Positions 1-8,400 of a stretch of 24,938 bases of DNA are shown piece by piece. The notes under the pieces are model-generated. The model saw nothing but the letters and a program-made list of their open reading frames with translations. It was not told the DNA's origin and did no database searches. The stretch lies in NCBI GenBank assembly GCA_031278675.1, contig JAITJY010000090.1, forward strand, positions 1 through 24,938, in the 5' to 3' direction. The translations under genes were made by a program, and so were the position numbers. The stretch comes from Bifidobacteriaceae bacterium. GTDB lineage: Bacteria > Actinomycetota > Actinomycetes > Actinomycetales > WQXJ01. Every line of letters begins with the position of its first letter. Positions within the stretch are counted from its first letter, which is position 1.

Positions 1-1687
1 CCTGGAACACATCACCGGCCAGATCATCGAATTCCGGCGGAGCCAATCCCGGGAACTGGAGCACCGCCGCCAGGGCATCGTGTTCGGACCGGCCCACCGA
101 ATCGGCTGGGGCGCGCCAATTGGCGCGCGGCGCGCTGCGGGGGCCCGGCCCATCTGGACCGCCAGGGCCGCCGAACCCACCCGGTCCACCCTGCCCACCC
201 GGTCCACCCTGACCACCTGGGCCCCCGAACCCACCCGGTCCACCCTGACCGCCTGGACCACCCGACCCGCCCGCCTGCCGGGGACCGCGCGCGCCGCCCT
301 CGCGGCGCGCCCGCCCAGCCGCAGACACCTCACGGCGCACCAGGGCCTCATCTTGGCCAACCCATCCGGCCAGCAACCGCGTATAGTCGCGCCGCAACGC
401 ATCATCCCTGATCCCGGCCACCACCGGGGCGGCCCGGCGCAGCGCTGCGACCCGGCCTTCGGCCGTCTCCAAGTCCACCGAGCGCAAGGCCACGCGGATC
501 GCCCAGCGGAACATCGGCTCAGCGGATTCAACCAGATCACGCACGCTATCCGGCCCCTGCGAGACCCACAGTTCGCACGGATCCTGACCGTTAGGAGCCA
601 CCGCGACAAAGGTCCCGGCATAGAAACGCTGTTCTTCCCCGAACGCCTTCAGCGCGCCCTTTTGGCCCGACTCATCCCCGTCGAAAGTAAAAACGACCTT
701 CCCACCGACGCTGACGCCATCGGACATCTGGACGCCCGCCGCCGGCGAACCGACGTCTCCCAGCAAACGCCGCACCACCCTGATGTGGTCCGCAGTGAAC
801 GCTGTCCCACACGTCGCCACCGCCTCGGTGATACCGGATAAGTGCGCCGCCATCACGTCGGTATAACCTTCTACCACCACAACCCGCGCATTCGCGACGA
901 TCGTCGGTTTGGCGAGGTCAACGCCGTACAAGACTTGACTCTTGTGGTACAAGGCAGTCTCTGGCGTGTTGAGGTACTTGCCGGAATGCGTGTCCGTGTC
1001 ATCTAGGCGCCGCGCACCAAAACCGACCACGGCTCCCGTCAGATCCCGGATCGGCCACATCAACCGGCCCCTGAACCGGTCCACCGGCCCCATCCGGCCT
1101 GGCGAAGTCAGGCCTGCGGCGGCCAACTCCGCTTCGGTAAAGCCGCGACCGCGCAGATGCCGTGTCAGCGAATCCCATCCGGGCGGCGCAAACCCGACGC
1201 CGAATTGGTCCGCAACCACCCGGTCGAACTGTCTGGCCCGCAGGAAGTCGCGCCCGGCGCGGGCCGCCGGCGTCCCGAGTTGTTCCAGGTAGTATTCGGC
1301 GGCCAGCCGGTTCGCTTCCAGCAGACGCGCCCGTTTCGGGGCGCCGCCTTCGCCGCCCGCCCCAGCGCCCAGCCCGGCGGTCTGCTCGTAGTGCAGTGTC
1401 ACACCGAACCGTCCCGCCAGGTACTCGACAGCTTCGGTGAAGCTCAAGGCGTCGGCCTTCATCACGAACTTGATCGTGTCGCCACCTTCGCCGCAGCCGA
1501 AGCAGAACCATAGGCCAAGCTGAGGCCGGATATGGAACGATGCCGTCCGCTCGTCATGGAATGGGCACAGCCCGCTCATCGAACCGACGCCCGCCCGCTT
1601 CAGGTTGACCCGCTCCCCCACCACCTGCTCAATCAGGGCAGCGCCGCGGACCGCTTCAATGTCTTCGCGTCGAATCCTCCCAGGCAC
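1..1687 (-). CDS. dnaG: DNA primase DnaG (3' end cut by window edge)
   Basis: Synthesises RNA primers for replication at the fork, together with the DnaB helicase. About 562 residues are visible and the C-terminal helicase-binding domain is cut off. The N-terminal CHC2 zinc finger is clear: CPFH near residue 40, then CFGC about 17 residues later. The TOPRIM domain shows EGYTD near residues 273-277 and FDGDESG near 334-340. Residues about 460-513 are a Gly-rich tandem repeat built on GGPGGQ and GGPGGF, sitting in the hinge before the helicase-binding domain. The GTG at 1687 is the only usable start, since an in-frame TAG lies two codons upstream. No Shine-Dalgarno is seen; a -10-like TAGACT sits 6 nt upstream, so the mRNA may be leaderless. 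dgt ends 46 nt upstream on the same strand. The family call is certain; the Gly-rich hinge is unusual. Confidence 0.96.
   Translation of the reverse strand, partial: MPGRIRREDIEAVRGAALIEQVVGERVNLKRAGVGSMSGLCPFHDERTASFHIRPQLGLWFCFGCGEGGDTIKFVMKADALSFTEAVEYLAGRFGVTLHYEQTAGLGAGAGGEGGAPKRARLLEANRLAAEYYLEQLGTPAARAGRDFLRARQFDRVVADQFGVGFAPPGWDSLTRHLRGRGFTEAELAAAGLTSPGRMGPVDRFRGRLMWPIRDLTGAVVGFGARRLDDTDTHSGKYLNTPETALYHKSQVLYGVDLAKPTIVANARVVVVEGYTDVMAAHLSGITEAVATCGTAFTADHIRVVRRLLGDVGSPAAGVQMSDGVSVGGKVVFTFDGDESGQKGALKAFGEEQRFYAGTFVAVAPNGQDPCELWVSQGPDSVRDLVESAEPMFRWAIRVALRSVDLETAEGRVAALRRAAPVVAGIRDDALRRDYTRLLAGWVGQDEALVRREVSAAGRARREGGARGPRQAGGSGGPGGQGGPGGFGGPGGQGGPGGQGGPGGFGGPGGPDGPGPRSAPRANWRAPADSVGRSEHDALAAVLQFPGLAPPEFDDLAGDVFQ
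150..310 (-). repeat. Gly-rich tandem repeat in the DnaG hinge
   Basis: Short GC-rich direct repeats on the plus strand, such as CCACCCGGTCCACCCTG, recur several times. On the minus strand they read in frame as repeated GGPGGQ and GGPGGF units. They fall between the DnaG catalytic core and the start of the helicase-binding domain, so they lengthen a flexible linker. Copy number could vary between strains by slippage without breaking the frame. Confidence 0.8.
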
Positions 1688-1693
1688 GCGCTA

Positions 1694-1699
1694 AGTCTA
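1694..1699 (-). promoter_or_regulatory. Possible -10 element for leaderless dnaG mRNA
   Basis: TAGACT fits the actinobacterial TAnnnT -10 pattern. It lies 6 nt before the dnaG GTG, which would put the transcript start at or beside the start codon. No convincing -35 was found, and dnaG may instead be read through from dgt. Low confidence. Confidence 0.25.
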
Positions 1700-1733
1700 G
1701 AACCAGGCACTGTCACCGGATTCCCGGGGCGCA

Positions 1734-3014
1734 TCAAGGCAGGAGGTCTGCGGTGACTTCGGAGGGGCCTACCAGGCGCCGGTGTTCCAGCACCGCTGAG
1801 GTATCCGTCAGGGAAGCCACCTGGTCGAGGATAACCCTTAGGCGGGCTGGGGCGTCATCGGCCACGGCATACCAGTGCTGGAACGGGACCTCCAACGTGT
1901 CCGGGGCGCTCGCCAAGAAGGCCTGGAACAGTTCGGTCAGGATGATCCTTTGGCTGACATACACCGGATCAGCGAGGCGGGGCTCCATCACAAACAGGGC
2001 GGCCAGGGCCTTGAGGACGGCTATCTCGGCCAGCGTGTCCGGGGGCACCACGAGGTCCGCCGCATAGCGGGTGAGCCGCCCCGAACCGAAGGCGTGCCGA
2101 GTGGCGCGGGTCGCAGCCAGCACAAACCGGCCGATCAACTGGGAGGTCATGTCTTTCAGGGCGGCCAGGGCGCGGTGGCTTCCGTCCCAGGCGGCTGGCC
2201 AATATGTTAGCGCTAACAGGCGCCGCGCCGCCGCGTCGAGATCCCCGGCATCCAGCGCACCATAACGGCGCTGGGCCAGGGCCACAACGGCGCCGCGCTC
2301 CGGGGTAGCCGCGAGTGCGGCCGGGGGTATGGAGCTACCGACAATCCCGTCTTCGACATCGTGCACCGAATAGGCGATGTCGTCCGCCAAGTCCATCACC
2401 TGGGCCTCGATGCAGCGCGCCCGGCCGGGCGCACCCTGGCGGACCCAAGCGAAGGCCGCCGCCTCCGGGGCGTAGACGCCGAACTTAGCCGGGTCGCTCC
2501 CGGCCGGACCGGCGCTGCGGCGCCACGGGTATTTAATGGTGGCGTCCAACGAGGCGCGCGTCAGGTTCAGGCCGGCGGAGCGCGTCGGGCCGTACACCTT
2601 CGCTTCGAGGAACGTCAACAGCCGCAGAGTCTGGGCATTGCCTTCGAAACCACCGGCCGTGTCCGCGACCTTCGCTAATGCCGCTTCGCCGTTGTGGCCG
2701 AAGGGCGGATGGCCCAAGTCATGGGCCAAGCAGGCGGTGTCAACAATTTCTGGGTCGCACCCGAGCGCTTTACCCAGTTCGCGCCCCACTTGCGCCACCT
2801 CCAACGAATGGGTCAGGCGGGTGCGGATGAAGTCATCCCCGGCCGGGTGATCAACGCGCCGCCAAGGCGTCCTGACCTGGGTCTTTGCTCCCAGGCGCCG
2901 GAGCGCCGCAGAATGGAGGACCCTGGCCCGGTCCCGTTCGAATTCGGTGCGGGCGGAGGTCTTCGAGGACTCGAAGACCAATCGTTCCGAATCGGCCAAG
3001 CTGTACGGCTCCAT
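1734..3014 (-). CDS. dgt: dGTP triphosphohydrolase-like HD-domain protein
   Basis: Deoxyguanosinetriphosphate triphosphohydrolase-like protein: hydrolyses dNTPs to deoxynucleoside and triphosphate in the cytoplasm and helps set the dNTP pool. The 426-residue length fits the family. HD-domain metal ligands are visible: H69 in RLTHSLE, H98 and D99 in AHDLGHPPFGH, and D211 in MDLADDIAYS. The N-terminal arginine-rich helix with RDRARVLHSAALRRL, typical of Dgt proteins, is present. ATG 3014 is supported by an in-frame TAG four codons upstream. It is transcribed toward dnaG with a 46-nt gap, the common actinobacterial order, and diverges from the ABC transporter pair. Which nucleotide it prefers cannot be read from sequence; many actinobacterial members carry only the name Dgt-like. 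Confidence 0.93.
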   Translation of the reverse strand: MEPYSLADSERLVFESSKTSARTEFERDRARVLHSAALRRLGAKTQVRTPWRRVDHPAGDDFIRTRLTHSLEVAQVGRELGKALGCDPEIVDTACLAHDLGHPPFGHNGEAALAKVADTAGGFEGNAQTLRLLTFLEAKVYGPTRSAGLNLTRASLDATIKYPWRRSAGPAGSDPAKFGVYAPEAAAFAWVRQGAPGRARCIEAQVMDLADDIAYSVHDVEDGIVGSSIPPAALAATPERGAVVALAQRRYGALDAGDLDAAARRLLALTYWPAAWDGSHRALAALKDMTSQLIGRFVLAATRATRHAFGSGRLTRYAADLVVPPDTLAEIAVLKALAALFVMEPRLADPVYVSQRIILTELFQAFLASAPDTLEVPFQHWYAVADDAPARLRVILDQVASLTDTSAVLEHRRLVGPSEVTADLLP

Positions 3015-3100
3015 GCAGGCACGCTATCAGTCCCTATAACCTTAACGGCGTGGACGTTACAAACTTGAGCCCTCTCGCTGATTCCAACCAGGGACGAACG
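3015..3100. promoter_or_regulatory. Divergent promoter region between dgt and the ABC module
   Basis: This short AT-richer gap must serve both directions. On the plus strand, TATAAC at 3035-3040 is a good -10 match, giving a transcript start near 3047. On the minus strand, TTGTAA, an 18-bp spacer and TATAGG give a weak promoter for dgt-dnaG in the same bases, so the two promoters would overlap. This is motif reading only. Confidence 0.35.
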
Positions 3101-4030
3101 GTGCTCAGTGCCCACAAGATCTCGAAGGTCTTTTGGATGCGCGGTGCCAAAAAACCGCTACATGTGTTCGGCGGCGTGTCGTTGACGCTACGGGCCGGCG
3201 AGATGTTGGCGTTGGTTGGTCCATCCGGTTCCGGCAAGTCGACGCTGCTGCGCTGCCTCGCCGGTCTTGAGCCGGTCACCGAGGGACAGGTGGTCCTCCT
3301 CCAGACCAACCTGAGCCGCGCCACCCGCACCGCGATCGCCGCGATGCTCCGCGAAGATGTTGGCTTGTTGATGGTCAATCCGCCGTTGGTGCCGTCATTG
3401 ACGGCGTTGCAAAACGTCGAGCTGCCGGGTTTGCTCGCAGCGCGTTCTGCCTGGTCAAACCGCGAGTTGGCCCTGCGGGTGCTGGAGGAGTTGGGGGCTC
3501 GCGACATCGCCAACAAGGTGCCTGGCCAGTTGACGCCGCCGCAGGCTGCGCGTGTCGCGTTGGCTCGGGTGTTGACTCAGAACCCGAAGATTGTCTTCGC
3601 CGACGAGCCCACCGGTCGCCTCGGAATCGAAGATTCCGACACGGTATTGGAGCAGCTCGGGAACCTGACCCGGAAGGGCTGCGCCGTGGTGCTTGCCACC
3701 CATGACCTGCATCTCGCCGCCCGAGCAGACCGCGTCATCACCATTATCGACGGCGCCCCGCGCGCCACCTTGGATCACCCCAGCGCCTACACCATCCTCG
3801 CCAGCTTAGAGCGCTCTACCAAGGGAGCCACGGCCCCAACTCCCCCGCCGACGCCCGATGCCGTCCTCCCTTCCCCAGCGGCACCACCACCCCCAGCCCC
3901 CGCAGTTCGCGCCACACCGCCGACGCCCGCTGCCGCACCCTCGCCCCCCGCCCCACCGGGCAGCGTCCGGGATGGGTCGGCGGCGGACGCCGCCGGGGGC
4001 GCGGGCCGAGGGGGTGAGGTGGAGCCGTGA
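3101..4030 (+). CDS. ABC transporter ATP-binding protein, MacB/LolD-like, with degenerate motifs
   Basis: ATPase subunit that would pair with the FtsX-like permease overlapping it by 4 nt. Walker A (GPSGSGKST, residues about 40-48), Walker B (IVFADEP, 164-170) and the H-loop (ATHD, H201) are intact. The signature motif is LTPPQ instead of LSGGQ (144-148). The Q-loop glutamine position holds valine (around 92), and the D-loop is altered (GRLGIED). A Pro-rich tail of about 65 residues follows residue 243. GTG 3101 was chosen because AGGGA sits 6 nt upstream and the domain begins at once. The in-frame GTG 3050 is an alternative that would be nearly leaderless from the TATAAC element. The family is certain; substrate unknown. 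ATP turnover may be weak or altered given the signature change. Confidence 0.88.
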   Translation: MLSAHKISKVFWMRGAKKPLHVFGGVSLTLRAGEMLALVGPSGSGKSTLLRCLAGLEPVTEGQVVLLQTNLSRATRTAIAAMLREDVGLLMVNPPLVPSLTALQNVELPGLLAARSAWSNRELALRVLEELGARDIANKVPGQLTPPQAARVALARVLTQNPKIVFADEPTGRLGIEDSDTVLEQLGNLTRKGCAVVLATHDLHLAARADRVITIIDGAPRATLDHPSAYTILASLERSTKGATAPTPPPTPDAVLPSPAAPPPPAPAVRATPPTPAAAPSPPAPPGSVRDGSAADAAGGAGRGGEVEP

Positions 4031-5421
4031 TCCCGCTATTGGCTTTCCGGGAACTCGGTTCCAACCTGCGGCTGTGGCTCGCGGCAGGGCCGCTGATCTG
4101 CCTGACCGGAGCGATGCTGACCATTGTGTTCTCGCTGCGCTCGCTCGATGAGTCCCTGGCCGAAGAAGAACTCGGCCTGATGGACCAATACGACGCGACC
4201 CTGTTAGCGTTCACTCTCCTCGGCTCTTTAGCCGCAACTGCGGTCGCGACCTACCAGGCCGCGCAGCGGACGCGGCGCCGGACGGCTTATCTGGCGATCG
4301 CGGGCCTGGCCCCGGCTAGCGCAGCCGCCAACTTCACCAGGCAGGTCTTGGTGATCTGTGGCGTGGCGACGCTGGTAGGGATCGGCGTGGGTTGGGCATC
4401 TGCACCGGCGGCCAGCCAATTCATCGCCTGGGCGTCTTCCGGCCGGGCGGACCTGGTGGGCCGGACCGACACACATGCCATAGTGGGCGCCGGCGTGATC
4501 GCGTTCGGGTTAGCGTTGATCGCCTCCACGCGGGGCGCGCAGGTCGCCCGCTCGGTTGAACCGATCGAAGCGATCAAGCCGTTGCCGTTCCGGCCGCGGC
4601 GCGGCGCGCGCTGGCGGGCGCGCGCTGGTGTGCTGACGGGAATCGCAACCTTGGTGGCTGGCGCCACAACCATCTACCTACCCGCCACGGACAGTTTCCA
4701 CTACCGGCCCATTGAGGCCGCTAACGCGGGCGCGACCAGCGCCGCTGTGATGACGGCCACGCTCGCTGTGTTCTTCGCGCTGACCGCGCCGGTGTATTGC
4801 CCATGGCTGATCAGAGTCTGGACGTTTTTCATTCCCGAACGGCACATGCCGTCACTGTTCCTGGGCCGCCGGGGGGCCGCCTACCAGGCAGGACGCTCGC
4901 TGGAGGCCTTCAATGTGATCCTGGTGGGAGCTTTGATCGCCGGTGCGTCCATCTCGATCTATTTTGCGCGCAGCGCACTCGACCCGGCCGGGCGCGGCTG
5001 GGTCGAAGCCCGTGATGTCTCTGGGGTGGTCTTGGCGGGGGTACCGGTGTTGCTGGCGATGACCGGTTCAACCATGACGGTGCTGGCGACCGCCCGCAGC
5101 CGAGTGGACGAGTCACGCATCCTGCGTTTGTCCGGTGCCACCTCACGCCAGGTCATGGTCGCCGGGTTCGCTGAGGCGTTCATTTTGGCGGCCACCGCGA
5201 CGGCGGTGGCCCTCGCCGGCGTTGTGCTGGTTGGGCTGTGCGTGGGGGTGGGATTGGCCCGCGTCCCAGGGGCGCCACCCTGGCCCACCACTTTGGGTTT
5301 CGACCCGCTGGTTTGGCTGGCGCCCCTGGGTGTCACTGCGTTCGGGATGGCGCTGGTCACGGCAGCAACCCTCCCGTCCCTGGTCAAGGGCCTGCGCGGC
5401 CCGGTCGCACCTGCGCTCTGA
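4027..5421 (+). CDS. FtsX-like ABC transporter permease
   Basis: Membrane subunit of the ABC pair, 464 residues, starting in a GTGA overlap with the ATPase stop, so translation is probably coupled. Roughly ten hydrophobic segments are visible, among them residues about 21-45, 59-80, 107-130, 293-312, 328-350, 369-400 and 419-447. The stretch ILRLSGATSRQVMVAGFAEA before the last helices matches the cytoplasmic loop of FtsX/MacB-type permease domains, and ARELGSN-like FRELGSN at the N-terminus is also typical. Such pairs handle lipids, peptides, antibiotics or cell-wall signalling by mechanotransmission. Neither a sensor kinase nor a substrate gene is adjacent, so the role is open. It converges on the surface-protein gene, ending 42 nt from it. 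Confidence 0.85.
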   Translation: MIPLLAFRELGSNLRLWLAAGPLICLTGAMLTIVFSLRSLDESLAEEELGLMDQYDATLLAFTLLGSLAATAVATYQAAQRTRRRTAYLAIAGLAPASAAANFTRQVLVICGVATLVGIGVGWASAPAASQFIAWASSGRADLVGRTDTHAIVGAGVIAFGLALIASTRGAQVARSVEPIEAIKPLPFRPRRGARWRARAGVLTGIATLVAGATTIYLPATDSFHYRPIEAANAGATSAAVMTATLAVFFALTAPVYCPWLIRVWTFFIPERHMPSLFLGRRGAAYQAGRSLEAFNVILVGALIAGASISIYFARSALDPAGRGWVEARDVSGVVLAGVPVLLAMTGSTMTVLATARSRVDESRILRLSGATSRQVMVAGFAEAFILAATATAVALAGVVLVGLCVGVGLARVPGAPPWPTTLGFDPLVWLAPLGVTAFGMALVTAATLPSLVKGLRGPVAPAL

Positions 5422-5444
5422 GCAACACAACCGGACCGGGCAGA

Positions 5445-5456
5445 CCGCAGCTGCGG
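5445..5456. terminator. Short palindrome in the convergent gap (weak terminator candidate)
   Basis: CCGCAGCTGCGG is a perfect 12-bp palindrome in the 42-nt gap between the convergent permease and surface-protein genes. As a hairpin it would have only about four stem pairs around AGCT, and no T-run follows on either strand. It is the only structure in a place where a bidirectional terminator would be expected. Confidence 0.2.
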
Positions 5457-5463
5457 CCGGACC

Positions 5464-8400
5464 TCACCAGGTCGGGGATGGGCGGCGCCGGGTCTGACCG
5501 CGCCGGCGCACCAGCGCCAGGCAGACCCCCAACCCGGCCAGCACGGCTCCCGCCAACCCCAGGGTGACAAAGTTGGACCCGGTGAACGGCAACTCGGCGA
5601 TAGGCTCAGGGTCAATCGGGGTGACCGTGCAAACCATGCCCGCAGCCGGCGCGCACACCGGCGGGCTCCCGACCAGTCCCTGGTCTGCGGCCTCGCCGCC
5701 GGCCGCACCCGCGACGGTCGGTCTGAACCGCTCCGGCTCATAGAGCGAATCGGCCTCAACCACATAGTTGTTGAACGAATAATCGGTTGGCGCCGTAGCT
5801 TCGACGCTGTAGACAATCGTCACGGTCTCACCCACCGCCAAGGCGCCGGCGATCTCGATCCTGGCGTCATCCGGCACCCAAACCGCGCTGATCTGCTCCA
5901 GATCGCTGATCGGGGCGCTGAGCAACTCGCCATCGTCCACTACCCAACCAAGCAAATCGTGGTGGGCAACTACAACCTCGCAACCGCCCAGGTTGGTGAA
6001 CGCCACGGTGAAAGCTGCGGCCTCACCTACTTTGACCCGCTCCACATCTACGGTCTTGGCGACGCCCAACTCCCTGACCGGCGTAGACGTACACCACGGG
6101 GCGGCGGCTTCGCAGGCGCCGCCCGGCGGTGCGAACCGATCCGTCACCACCACATTGTTCAGGATATGATCACCGCGTTCAGCATATGGTTTGACCTGGA
6201 CCGTGTAGGTGATGTGCGCACTGGTGCCGGCTGGCGCCGGAATGGTCCCAACGATCTCGATCACCCCACCATCGCCAACCAGTTGGACAACCAAGCCCGG
6301 CTGGTCCGTCGCGACCTCGCCGACCAGTTCCGCATCATCCAACACCCCCGCCAACGAATCGGCCGCCACCACGGTGGCATCTACCGAACCAGTGTTGACC
6401 AACGTCAACGTATAAGTCACGCTCTGACCGGGCACCACCACCAACCGGTCCACCGTCTTGGTCAACGCGTAATCATCCACCAAGGTGACGGTGCAGGTGG
6501 GGTCACCCGCGAGGCATGTCCAACCCGGCGGCACAGCCGCCGCCAGGACGTTGTTCAACACGTGATCGCCCCGCTGCGCCGCAGGCCGGACCTTGAGGCG
6601 GTACGTCACCGTCGCGCGGGTGCCCCAGGGACCGGGTAGCGTCCCGCCCAGGCGCAGCCGGCTAGACGCTTGATCGAATTCGGCAGTCACACCTGGCAGA
6701 TCGACGCTCGGGGCGCCGACCAACACGGCATCGTCCAACACCCCCTCCAGGTTGTCGACCTCATTGACCGGAGCGGCCACCGCGCCCTGATTGACCAGCG
6801 TCAGCGTGTATTCCACTACCTCACCCGCCTGGGCGCGCTCCCGGTCAACCGTCTTAGTGATCGCATAGTCCGCCACCGGCGTGTCCGTGCAAGCCAGCGA
6901 ACCCGGCGCACAGTTCGGGGGGCTATCGCCCTCCCCCACCGCATTGTGCAGCACATGGTCGCCGCGTTCGCCGCTCTCGCCGACCGTCACCGTGTAGACC
7001 ACCGACGCGCTACCACCAGCCGCGACGCTGCCGCCCAACACCAGGCGCGAACCATCGACCTGGGCCGTGACGGACGGCGCCGAAACGTCCGGGCCGGCTT
7101 GCCAGACGGCATCGTCCAAGACGCCACTCAGCTCGTCTACCAAGGCGACCGGCGCTGGCGTGGTGCCGCGCGTGTTGTCGAGCCGGATGGTGTACGTCAC
7201 GGCGTCCCCCGGGCGCGCGACAGCCGTGTCGACCTCCTTCGTGAAGTGCAGATCCGAACCGGGAGTCGTGGTTGAAACCCGCTCCCCCGGTGTCGCGTCG
7301 ATCACGTCGACCGGCCGGATCCAGGCGGTATTTTCCAACAACAGGTCCGAAACGGCGCCCTCAGCGCCCACCTGGTAGGCGACCGTGTAAGAGATCGTTT
7401 GCGACGCCCCCGGCGCCAGCGGCCCTGACCAGGTAATCTGCTGGCGCGCGGCGTCCCACTGGGCTGCGGCCGGCTGTAGGGAGGCTTCATCCAGGCGGGC
7501 ATCATCCAACACCTTGGACAAGTCGTCGTAGACGTAAGCCGGGTCGGCCGTAGTAAAAGGCGCCCGGCCAATGTTGGTGATCTTCACCTGGTAAGACGCC
7601 GTGTGGCCCGTCTTGTGCAGACCGGCGGTGTCAACCGATTTGGTGATTTTCAGGCCAGGCAACAGCGCTTCGTGGGTCACCGGGCCACCAGGGCAGAAGG
7701 TCGTAATGGTGGCACTGCCGACCTGTTTGACACCCGGACAGGTGACGATGGCCGCCTGGTTGACCCGCGTCGGCTCGAAACCGGCTACAACGGTGACCCG
7801 GTAGGTCACGCTCGCGGTTTCCCCCGCTTTGAGGGGACCGCGCCAGGTGGCCGTGCCGTCTTGCGCGTCCATCGACGCCGCAGCCGCGTTGGAGCCCCGG
7901 TCGTAGGTGGTGGACAGGTAGGTCCAGCCCGTGACGTGGGCCGGCAACGTGTCGGTGAACGATGCCGCGTCCTCCGCCGTGAAGTCCGTCCGCCCCAGCC
8001 CGGCCGGGTCAGGCCCGGACTGGTTCTTGATCTTCACCGTGTAGTCAATGGTGCGCTGGTCGGCTCCGGCGGGCCCGGCTGAGCCCACCGGCGCGTTGAC
8101 CACGCCCGCCTTTGCCACCAGGGTCAGATCGCGGTAGACAATCTCGGCTTCGGCTTCTAATTGTGCGTCGGCGGCGAGGTCCGCATAGGTACCGATCGAG
8201 ATCAGGGAGTCGTTGCCCCAGGAGCCGTTGCCGAGTTCCTGCCAGCCGTGAACATAGCCTTGCGAGGAGACGCCCTGCGGTGGTGTCTTGATCACGGCCG
8301 GCGCCAACAGTGAAGCCGGGTCATGCCCCGGGTGGGGCGAGACCGCGATCGCCGAATCATCCCAGTGCAAGATGGAATAGACCGGACCACCCGCTTTGGA

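Noticed and set aside
80..841. Long plus-strand open frame opposite dnaG
   Set aside because: It is antisense to clear DnaG sequence (TOPRIM motifs, Gly-rich hinge) and its translation is Pro/Thr/Arg low-complexity from the repeat; a shadow of GC-rich coding.
2885..3100. Longer N-terminus for the ABC ATPase
   Set aside because: The extension overlaps the dgt start antisense and has no ATPase-like sequence; GTG 3101 has a ribosome-binding site and fits the family.
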